From Streptomyces triticirhizae (GTDB taxonomy: Bacteria > Actinomycetota > Actinomycetes > Streptomycetales > Streptomycetaceae), in assembly GCF_003696235.1 (NCBI RefSeq), contig NZ_RFFJ01000035.1:1-38800 (forward strand): a stretch of DNA of 38,800 nt, given 5' to 3'. Of this stretch, positions 8,246 through 15,900 are shown piece after piece. A model generated the notes under the pieces. The model was not told the DNA's origin. It saw only the letters and a program-made list of their open reading frames with translations, and did no database searches. The position numbers were made by a program, and so were the translations under genes. Positions within the stretch are counted from its first letter, which is position 1; each line of letters starts with the position of its first letter.

Positions 8246-8710
8246 TCAGCCGGTGGTCGACGAGCCCCGCTCGGCCTCGGCGGCCAGGTTGTCCAGCAGA
8301 CGCTCGTAGACGCCCTTCAACACCCGTGGCGCGAAGAGACGTTCGAAGAAGCCGCCGATGCCGCCGGAGCCCTCCCAGACGGTGCGGATATGGGCGACGC
8401 TGCGGTCGTCCCCGCCGTCCGGGGTGATGGTCCAGGTGGTGACGAGGGTGGAGTCGCGGTCGGTCTCGACCAGGGTGCGCTCCTCGGGCTCGCTGATCTC
8501 CAGCACGCACTCCCGCACCCGCTTGCGGGTCGCGTGCAGCCGGAGGAAGAGCACGGTGCCGGCGCCCTGGCCGCCCTCCCTGACCTCGTAGTCGGTGAAC
8601 TCCTCCGGCAGCAGCCTCGGATGGACCTCGCGGTAGTCGGCGAGCGCCGCGTACACCACTTCCGGCCGGGCGGCGATGCCGCGCCGCGCCTCGACCTCGA
8701 CCTGCGCCAT
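8246..8710 (-). CDS. SRPBCC-family (polyketide cyclase/START-like) protein
   Basis: Product of 154 residues with the START-like pattern: an opening strand with IAARPEVVYAALADYREVHPRLLP, repeated beta strands (FTDYEVREGG, GTVLFLRLHATRK, TLVTTWTITPDGG), and a long C-terminal helix (FFERLFAPRVLKGVYERLLDNLAAEAE). The family has a hydrophobic pocket and includes cyclases, ring-hydroxylase subunits and lipid-binding proteins, and the substrate cannot be read here. GGGGAG precedes the ATG at 8710 by about 10 bases. It is a single gene, convergent with the oxidoreductase and separate from the kinase downstream. Confidence 0.85.
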   Translation of the reverse strand: MAQVEVEARRGIAARPEVVYAALADYREVHPRLLPEEFTDYEVREGGQGAGTVLFLRLHATRKRVRECVLEISEPEERTLVETDRDSTLVTTWTITPDGGDDRSVAHIRTVWEGSGGIGGFFERLFAPRVLKGVYERLLDNLAAEAERGSSTTG

Positions 8711-8842
8711 GTCCCTGACTCCCCTGCGTCGTTGCGGTCCCCGTGAGTGGGGCCTACCCAGAAGTAAGCGTCCCAGTGGGACAGTTCACCCCCTCGGGCG
8801 GGGGTGGGCTCGGGTGTTCGCCGGTGCCGGGGTGACGGGCCG

Positions 8843-10696
8843 TCAGCTCCTGCGGCCCGCCGGGGTGGCGCCGTCCCGTCTGAGGTCCCTGAGCGAGGCC
8901 CGGTTCAGCCGGCTCGCGGCGGTGAACGCGACGAACGGGGCCGCCAGGCCGCACCCGAGGAGGAGCAGCGCCAGCAGGATGTCGATCCCCGTGACGACGG
9001 GGGGCAGTTCGGGCAGCTCCTCCAGCTCCCAGCCGTCGTCCATGCCCACGAACCACGCCAGGCAGAGCGCGACCAGGCCCGACCAGACCAGCCAGAAGCC
9101 GGCGCTCAGGCCGACCCAGATCCGGACCGCGCGCTCGGTGTAGCGGGTGAGCCTGGCCCGGGCGTAGGACAGCGCCAGCAGCGCCACGAACAGCGCGATC
9201 GGCAGGGACAGGAACCAGTCCGTCTCCTGGGCCCACTCGGTGAGGTCGCCGAAGTTGCGTTCGCTCGGGTGCTGGGGGTGTTCGTCGATGACGGTGCGCA
9301 GTTGGGGCGCGAACGCCGGCAGCGCCATCATGGGCAGCAGTCCCCAGAGGCTGAACGCGAGGCGGCCGAGGCCCTTGTCCTTCACCCAGGGCGCCAGGTG
9401 CCCGACGGGGCGCGCCCGCCGGGGCGGAGCGGTGGTGGCGCTCGCGGTCCCCGGCTCGCCCCGCAGGGCGTCCCGCCGCCGGTCGGCGCGTTCCCGCCGC
9501 CGGTCGGCCTGTTCCCGGCCCCATCTGGCCAGCCCGCGCGCCGTGGCCGCCACGGCTCCCCGGGCCGGCTCCCACCAGGGCGCGCGGGCGGCCGAGGCGG
9601 CGTCGACCCGGGTCGGCGGGTGCGTCGGCCGGGGCGGCACCACTGCGGTGGGCGCCTCGGACGAGGACGCGGAGGACGCCGACGACGTCGGGGCCTGGGA
9701 CCGGGACCGGGGCTGGGACCGGGGCTGGGACCGGGGCTGGGACCGGGACCGGGACTTGGACTGGGACGCGGACGACGTCGGCGGCTGGCCCGGCTCCGGT
9801 CGCCCCTCGTCGTCGTACGGAAGGCGGAGCAGCTCCTCGGCGCGGCGCGCGATCTCCGCGCTGACCGGGCCCGGGAGCCAGTCCCTGCCGGCCGCGTCGT
9901 GCCGGGCGGCCTCGGCCGTCAGCCGCTTCAACGACGGGCGCTCGCCCGGCTGTTTGGCCAGGCACTCCCGGGTCACCCGGGCCAGCTCGGGAGAGAGGCC
10001 GGTCAGGTCCGGCTCCTCGTGCACCACTCGGTAGAGGAGTTCGGGCGCCGAACCCACGCCGAACGGCGGGCGCCCGGTGGCCGCGTGCGCCAGCAGCGCG
10101 CCGAGGGAGAACACGTCGGCGGCCGAGGCGACCCGCTTCCCCGTGGCCTGCTCGGGCGCCATGTACCCGGCCGACCCGACGGCGAGGCCGGTGCCGGTCT
10201 GGCCGGTCTCGTCGACGGCCCTGGCGATCCCGAAGTCGATGAGCAGCGGGCCCGACTGCGACAGCAGCACGTTGGACGGCTTGAGGTCGCGGTGGATCAA
10301 CTGGTGCCCGTGCACCTCGGCGAGGGCCTGGGCCAGGCCGGCCAGCAGCCGCCACACCGCCGGCTCGGGCAGCGGGCCGTGGTCGTCGAGGACGTCACCG
10401 AGGGTGGGGCTCGGCAGGTAGACCGTGGCCAGCCAGGGGCTCGCGGCCTCGGCGTCGGCGGCGACCACCCGCACCGTGCCGGGCCCCGTGACCACCGTGG
10501 ACGCGCGGATCTCCCGCGCGAAGCGGTCCCGGAACCCGGGAACGGCGACCAGCCAGGGGTGGATGCGCTTGAGCGCGACATGGCGCCCCGCGTTCGAACG
10601 CCCCAGGTACACCTGCCCCATGCCGCCGGCGCCCAGCCGGCCCAACAGGCGGTAGCCGCCCACCTCGCGTGGGTCGTCCTCGGCCAACGCTTCCAT
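8843..10696 (-). CDS. membrane Ser/Thr protein kinase (PknB-like) with Ser/Arg/Gln repeat linker
   Basis: Product of 617 residues. Residues ~13-275 are a complete Hanks-type kinase: glycine loop GRLGAGGMGQVYLG, ATP-binding Lys43 (VALKRIHP), catalytic HRDLKPSN (Asp137), DFG at 154-156 and GYMAPEQ in the activation segment. A Ser/Arg/Gln/Pro-rich linker with tandem SQPR units follows at about residue 310. Then come an Arg-rich cytoplasmic segment and at least four hydrophobic membrane helices in the last 180 residues (LWGLLPMMALPAF, LPIALFVALLALSY, AGFWLVWSGLVALCLAWF, ILLALLLLGCGLAAPFVAF). There are no PASTA repeats, so this is not a canonical PknB. The ATG at 10696 is preceded by a GGGGGGAACGGGG site. 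A 7-bp stem-loop (10719-10739) lies in its leader. Confidence 0.93.
   Translation of the reverse strand: MEALAEDDPREVGGYRLLGRLGAGGMGQVYLGRSNAGRHVALKRIHPWLVAVPGFRDRFAREIRASTVVTGPGTVRVVAADAEAASPWLATVYLPSPTLGDVLDDHGPLPEPAVWRLLAGLAQALAEVHGHQLIHRDLKPSNVLLSQSGPLLIDFGIARAVDETGQTGTGLAVGSAGYMAPEQATGKRVASAADVFSLGALLAHAATGRPPFGVGSAPELLYRVVHEEPDLTGLSPELARVTRECLAKQPGERPSLKRLTAEAARHDAAGRDWLPGPVSAEIARRAEELLRLPYDDEGRPEPGQPPTSSASQSKSRSRSQPRSQPRSQPRSRSQAPTSSASSASSSEAPTAVVPPRPTHPPTRVDAASAARAPWWEPARGAVAATARGLARWGREQADRRRERADRRRDALRGEPGTASATTAPPRRARPVGHLAPWVKDKGLGRLAFSLWGLLPMMALPAFAPQLRTVIDEHPQHPSERNFGDLTEWAQETDWFLSLPIALFVALLALSYARARLTRYTERAVRIWVGLSAGFWLVWSGLVALCLAWFVGMDDGWELEELPELPPVVTGIDILLALLLLGCGLAAPFVAFTAASRLNRASLRDLRRDGATPAGRRS
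9693..9776. repeat. 12-bp tandem repeats in the kinase linker
   Basis: Units of about 12 bp (ctgggaccgggg and variants) recur five to six times and encode SQPR/SR on the minus strand. Copies of gacgacgtcgg flank both ends, encoding the PTSSAS segments on either side, so the array sits inside a small direct duplication. The units are in frame, so copy-number change would alter linker length only. Confidence 0.8.
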
Positions 10697-10910
10697 GCGC
10701 CCCGTTCCCCCCGAAGTAGCGCGGCGCGCGAAGCCGCGCCACGTTTGAACGCGCGCCGGGTCCCGCACCACGGCGCGTGCCGACCACGCAACGCGCCGCC
10801 GACAACACGATCATGGCGCCCGCCGTCCGGGCCGGCAACCGGGTGCGACCAACGACCGACGTACGGCCGGGAGTTGACCAGCTCTTCGGACATCTCACCC
10901 AAAACCCGGC

Positions 10911-10940
10911 TTGACACCCCACACTCGAACCTGTGTTCTA
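10911..10940 (+). promoter_or_regulatory. LexA (SOS) box over a promoter
   Basis: TTGACA at 10911-10916 is a perfect -35 element. The -10 region 17-19 bases downstream coincides with TCGAACctgtGTTCTA (10925-10940), which matches the actinobacterial LexA operator TCGAAC-N4-GTTCGA in 11 of 12 defined positions. A repressor bound here would cover the -10. The ATG of the radical SAM gene is at 10969. Confidence 0.8.
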
Positions 10941-10968
10941 TTACGCGGGAACGCAGCGAGGAGGCCCC

Positions 10969-12012
10969 ATGCGCTGGAACCAGCTGAGCGAGGCAACGGC
11001 GAGCACGCCCCCCGCGCTCTTCGGGACCGACGTGGTCAGCCGGACCATCGACACCCCCGAGTTCCGGGGCGTGACCTTCCACGAGGTGCGGGCGAGGACG
11101 ATCGTCAACCGGGTGCCCGGCACCTCCCGGATGCCGTTCACCTACACGGTCAACCCGTACCGGGGGTGCACCCACGCCTGCGTCTACTGCTTCGCCCGCA
11201 AGACCCACAGCTATCTGGACCTGGACACCGGGCTCGGCTTCGACTCCCAGATCGTGGTCAAGGTGAACGCCCCCGAGCTGCTGCGCCGCGAGCTGTCGGC
11301 GCGGCGGTGGCGCGGCGAGCACATCGCGATGGGCACCAATGTCGACTGTTACCAGCGGGCGGAGGGTCGGTACGGCCTGATGCCGGGGATCATCGAGGCG
11401 CTGCGCGACCACGCCAACCCGTTCTCCATCCTCACCAAGGGGACGCTGATCCTGCGGGACCTGCCGCTGCTGCGGGAGGCCGCCGCCGTCACCGACGTGG
11501 GGATCTCAGTCTCGGTCGGGCTGCTCGACGCGGAGCTGTGGCGCACCGTGGAGCCGGGCACCCCGGCGCCGGAACGGCGGCTGGACGTGGTGCGCGCCCT
11601 GGCCGAGCACGGCATCGGCTGCTCGGTGCTGATGGCGCCGGTGCTGCCCTATCTCGCGGACTCGCCGGGGCAGTTGCGCGCGACGGTGCGGGCGATCGCG
11701 GCGGCTGGGGCCACCTCGGTGACCCCGCTCGCGCTCCATCTGCGGCCGGGCGCCCGGGAGTGGTTCATGGCCTGGCTGGCCGAGCACCACCCGGGGCTGG
11801 TGCGGCACTACGAAATCCTCTACGGCAACGGCTCCTACGCGCCGCGCTGGTACCAGCGGCGGATCACGGGCCAGGTCCACGAGTTGGCCGCCGAGTACGG
11901 GATGGGCCCGGCGTACCCGGGGGCGCACCGCTCGCCGCGTGCGGAGCGCGCCGAGGCGCCGGAGCCGGAGCCCGGGCCCGACCCGGGCGCCACCCAGCTC
12001 ACCCTGCTGTGA
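10969..12012 (+). CDS. Rv2578c-family radical SAM protein (SplB-like)
   Basis: Product of 347 residues. The radical SAM CxxxCxxC motif is present as GCTHACVYC (Cys67, 71, 74), preceded by YTVNPYRG and followed by FARKTHSYLDLDTGLGFDS. Downstream are AMGTNVDCYQ, ILTKGTLILRDLPLL, VSVSVGL-type strands and APVLPYLAD, as in the Rv2578c/COG1533 group related to spore photoproduct lyase. The substrate is not known. The chosen ATG has GAGGAGG eight bases upstream, while a longer reading frame starting at 10933 would run through the LexA box and is unlikely. The SOS operator places it in the DNA-damage response. I recall Rv2578c being listed in the mycobacterial LexA regulon. Confidence 0.92.
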   Translation: MRWNQLSEATASTPPALFGTDVVSRTIDTPEFRGVTFHEVRARTIVNRVPGTSRMPFTYTVNPYRGCTHACVYCFARKTHSYLDLDTGLGFDSQIVVKVNAPELLRRELSARRWRGEHIAMGTNVDCYQRAEGRYGLMPGIIEALRDHANPFSILTKGTLILRDLPLLREAAAVTDVGISVSVGLLDAELWRTVEPGTPAPERRLDVVRALAEHGIGCSVLMAPVLPYLADSPGQLRATVRAIAAAGATSVTPLALHLRPGAREWFMAWLAEHHPGLVRHYEILYGNGSYAPRWYQRRITGQVHELAAEYGMGPAYPGAHRSPRAERAEAPEPEPGPDPGATQLTLL

Positions 12013-12043
12013 GCCGCGCGGGACGCGCGGGTCGGGCCCGGGC
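11970..12043. terminator. inverted repeat spanning the radical SAM stop codon
   Basis: GCCCGGGCCCGACCC (11970-11984, inside the gene) is exactly complementary to GGGTCGGGCCCGGGC (12029-12043). The pair encloses the stop codon and ends two bases before the stop of the convergent Clp-N gene. It could act as a shared terminator, although the 44-base loop is long. Confidence 0.45.
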
Positions 12044-12045
12044 GC

Positions 12046-12849
12046 TCAGCCCTGCGCCTCCGCGCCCGGAGCCCGCGTCTCAGCGCCGGGCGCGGGCGCC
12101 CCGCCCGCGCCCACGAAGACGTTGAGCGCGCGGCGGATGTGCTCCTCGCTGGTCGCCTTGTCGACACCGAGGCCGCTCAGCAGCCCCGAGCCGTCCTCGA
12201 ACTCCAGCAGCGCCAGCAGCAGATGCTCGGTGCCGATGTAGTTGTGGCCGAGCCGGAGCGCCTCCCGGAAGGTCAGCTCGAGCACCTTGCGGGCCGCCGT
12301 GTCGTAGGGCACCAGCGCCGGGGCCTTCTCCACCGGCGCCGGCAGCGCGGCACGGGCGGACTCCCGCACCTCGTCCAGGGACACGCCCTGGTCGACGATG
12401 ACGGCGGCGCCGATGCCCTGGGCGTCGGAGACCAGCCCCAGCACCAGGTGGGCCGGGACGACCTCGGCGTTGGCCGCCTCCCTGGCCTCGTTGTGCGCGG
12501 CCATGACCACGTTCCTGGCCCTGGCCGTGTAGCGGCCGAAGCCCTCGGCCGCGCCCTGCTTTCCGTCCTCCTCCCAACCCGGGGTCGCCGTGGGCGCCTT
12601 GGGAACGAACCGCTTCTGGGCCGCCTGGCGGGTCACGCCCATCCGGCTGCCGATCTCGGTCCAGGACGCGCCGGAGCGGCGGGCCTGGTCCACGAAGTGG
12701 CCGATCAGGTGGTCGGCCAGCTCACCCAGGTGGTCGGCGGCGATCACCGCGTCGGTGAGCTGGTCGAGCGCGTCGGAGTGCACCTTCTTGATCGCGTCGA
12801 TCAGGTCGTCGAGGCGCACGGGATGCGTCAGTCGCGTTGGTTCCGTCAT
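12046..12849 (-). CDS. helix-turn-helix protein with Clp N-terminal (ClpA/C-type) domains
   Basis: Product of 267 residues without any AAA+ ATPase part. Residues ~45-85 contain an HTH-like helix pair (SGASWTEIGSRMGVTRQAAQKRF). Residues ~100-250 hold the double Clp-N repeat: YTARARNVVMAAHNEAREAA with VPAHLVLGLVSD, then DTAARKVLELTFREALRLGH with IGTEHLLLALLE. Clp-N domains bind adaptors and substrates of ClpC, so joining one to a DNA-binding segment suggests a regulator whose activity or stability responds to the Clp system (inference). The ATG lies at or within a base of the predicted transcript start, so the mRNA is probably leaderless. The promoter is covered by palindromes likely to be its own operator. 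Confidence 0.88.
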   Translation of the reverse strand: MTEPTRLTHPVRLDDLIDAIKKVHSDALDQLTDAVIAADHLGELADHLIGHFVDQARRSGASWTEIGSRMGVTRQAAQKRFVPKAPTATPGWEEDGKQGAAEGFGRYTARARNVVMAAHNEAREAANAEVVPAHLVLGLVSDAQGIGAAVIVDQGVSLDEVRESARAALPAPVEKAPALVPYDTAARKVLELTFREALRLGHNYIGTEHLLLALLEFEDGSGLLSGLGVDKATSEEHIRRALNVFVGAGGAPAPGAETRAPGAEAQG

Positions 12850-12852
12850 GAT

Positions 12853-12898
12853 GTCAACGCTAGGTTGACACTCCCCCGAGTGTCAACCGGCGGTTGAC
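12853..12898 (-). promoter_or_regulatory. double-palindrome operator over a leaderless promoter
   Basis: GTCAAC-N5-GTTGAC occurs twice, at 12853-12869 and 12882-12898, 29 bp apart. The inner halves also form a 24-bp inverted repeat, GTTGACACTC-cccc-GAGTGTCAAC (12864-12887). On the minus strand a TTGACA -35 (12897-12892) lies in the distal palindrome and a TAGCGT -10 (12862-12857) in the proximal one. The predicted +1 falls on or next to the ATG at 12849. Confidence 0.75.
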
Positions 12899-12966
12899 AC
12901 TCGGGGGCGCTCCGCCCCACCGGCGCGGGTGGCGGCGTCACGGGTGCCGGGCCGGCCCGGGGCCCG

Positions 12967-15900
12967 CTAGGGGTCGAGGTGGAAGGTGAAGGTGGACGTC
13001 GTGTTCCTGAAGTCCTCCGCGTTGTCGTTGAGCACCAGGTTGTGGAAGGTGGCCTCGCCCACGGCCGGGCCCTGACCGGCCTCGGGCATCTCGTTGGCCC
13101 ACACGCCGATGCCCGACTTGTGGTCGTGGGCGTCGCCGCTGCGCTGGGCGCCCGAGATGGTGACATTGGTCAACACCGTGTCGGTGACCGGGTGTTCGGG
13201 CTGGCCGCCGACGTAGTTGGTCTGGAACATGATCCCGACATAGGTCGGGTCGATGATGTCCACGTCGGTGACCCGGATGCCCTGGAAGACCTCCGAGGCG
13301 GAGAAGAGCCAGATCCCGGGGAAGACCTGGTCGCCCCAGAAGTGGCCGCCGGCCCGTTCGATGGTGATGTTCTCGAAGTTGGTCGGGATCTCACCGAAGC
13401 CGTTCATCGGGTACCCGAAGTCCAGCGAGCTGATGGTGATGCCCGAGTAGACGAGGGTGTCGGCGATGCGGATGTTGCGGAAGGTGTTGTCGTAGCCGCC
13501 GTAGACGGCGAGGCCGGCGGCTCTCCAGGTGAGCAGCGAGGTGAGGTTCTCGTAGAGGTTACCCGTCTCGTCGGCGCCCCCCGCGTCAATGGCCGAGAAG
13601 AGAGCGAAACTGTCGTCTCCCGTCGCCCTCGTTTCGTTGTTGACCACGTGGTTGTCCGTCGAGCCGTTGGTCATGTTGAGCCCGTCCGCGAACAGGTTCC
13701 GCATCCGGGAGTTGCTGATGGTGACCCGGTCGGTGTTGGCGCCCCAGTAGAGGCAGACCATGTGCTCGGTCCAGACGTCGTCGATCACCATGTCGGTGAC
13801 GTTCGAGAAGTCGAAGACCTTGCCGGGACCGTCGATCCGCGTGGTGTAGTTGCCCAGGTAGGTGAAGTGGGCGAACGTCGAGCCGCTGGCGGTGCTGTCC
13901 GCGCGGAAGCCGATGTCCGTCTCGGTCTGCCCCTGCGGCGCGTGGAAGCGGGTGTACCAGACGCCGGCGCCCAGCACCTCGACGGCGCCGCCGTAGACCT
14001 GGAACTTGTTGCTCGTCTCGTAGTCGCCCGGCGGCAGGTAGACGCCGACCAGGGTGCCGGTGGTGTCCATCCGCACCCGGTCCAGGGCGTCCTGGACGTC
14101 CTGGTGGGTGAAGCCCTCCGGCTCGGTGTAGGCGGCCGGGTCGGGGTTGGGCTGCGGCGCCACCTGCTCCAGGCTGACGAAGTCGATGGCGTACTCGGTG
14201 TCGTTCGCCGCGTCCTTCTGGAGCCTGATGGTGGAGCCCGCTGGAACGGTCCGGTCCAGCAGCAGATGCGCCTCGTCGTAGATGTGGCGCGGTCCGCCCA
14301 TGCCCGGCGAGTTCCCCGGCTGGGCCTCGTTCCCGTACAACCAGGCATAGCGTGAGGTCAGTTCCAGGACACCGGCCTGCTCGCCGTCCACATAGACGTT
14401 GAGCGTGGAGTCGATCCCGCCGCCCCCGGGGCTGTCCGGGATGGAGAAGCGGGTGACCAGGGTGTTGGTGGACTGGCCGGTGGTGAACTCCACATACGCG
14501 CCCGTGGACTCCAGGGTGACCGCCCGCCGTCCCGACGCCTCGCCCGCGAGGTCGCCGACGTCCCGGTTGGGGCCGACCACCTGGGCTCCGCCGCCGACCT
14601 CGGCGTCCTCCGCCTCGTACAGCGCGTACGGCATCTGCGCGCCCCGGCCAACGGAGAACGCGCGGGTGTCCGTGTTGTTCTGCCGCTTGGCGGGGATCTC
14701 GGCCTCGTCGGCCCCGACCGTGGTGGCCAGGGTGAACGAGCCGTCCGTCGCCTCCCAACTCCCCAGCTCCACGGCCGAGGTGACGGCCCCGGCCGCGATC
14801 ACGCCGTTGAACGAGCCGCTCAGCGTGGCGGCCTCGCCGCCGGGCCCGCTCAGGCGCAGGGTCACCTCGTGCGCGTCGGCCGAGGTGTCGAGGCTGCCCC
14901 GGTTGGCCAGCCAGGCGGAGAACGTGACCTCGTCGCCGGCCTGCGGGGTGGCCGGCTCCCAACTCACCCGCTCCACCACCAGGTCGGCGCTGGGCACCGG
15001 CTCGACCACCACCGGCTCGGGCGCCTCGTAGGAGTTGTTGTTCTCGTCCTGCTCCACCACCGTGTTCTCCGGGTCGACCACCGCGCTCACCGGGTGGCTG
15101 CCGGCCGGGTGCGCGCCGACGTCGCCGGCGACCTCGGCGGTCTCGCCCGGCTCAAGGGCGCCCACCTCCGCGGTGGCAGCCTCCTCGCCGTCCACGGCGA
15201 AGGCCACGTCGGTCGCCGGGGACGCCTCGCTGCCGCCGTTGCGAACGGTGGCGGTGAGGGTCAACGGCTCCGACTCCAGCGGCGCCGGCGGCCGCGCGGT
15301 CAGCGCGACGACCTCCAGGTCGGGGTTGGGCGCCGGCTCGCCGTGGACCTGGAACTCGGCCACCTGCCCGTTGCCGGCCCCCGTGTTCCCGGTGAACGCC
15401 AGCCGCACGTCGGCCGCCCGGCCGCTGACCGGAATGGTCACCGCGTTGCCGTCGCCCGGCGAGAAGGCGTAGTCCGCGGCGCCCACCAGGCTGGTGAACT
15501 CGTCCGAGCCCTGCGCCCGGCCCAGCACCTCGATCCGCTGGGTGCGCGCGCCCCAGGCGCTGTCCGGGTTCAACGCCACGACCACGGAGTCGAGTTCGGA
15601 CTCGGCGCCCAACTCGACGGTGAGCTGGCTCGGGTAGGCGCCCGACGCGCCCTCCCAGTAGGTGTCCAGGTCGCCGTCGTTGGCGTTGGACGCGACAAAG
15701 GTGTGCACGAAGGACGACGCACTGATCGGCTTGCCCTCGGCCAACTCGACCGCCTGCGCGTCGAGTTCGCCCTCGTGCCGGACCGGCTCGCTGTCCGCCG
15801 AGCGGTTGCCGGCGGCGTCCAGCGCGCGCACCGTGTACTCCACGTCGGCGTCGGCCGGCTGGGTGTCGATGAACGAGGTGACGTCGCCCTCGACCGTGGA

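Noticed and set aside
9693..9776. CRISPR-like array
   Set aside because: The 12-bp repeats are contiguous, in frame within a kinase gene and without spacers.
10933..10968. Longer N-terminus of the radical SAM protein from an upstream start at 10933
   Set aside because: It would place coding sequence over the LexA box and -10, while ATG 10969 has a strong GAGGAGG site.
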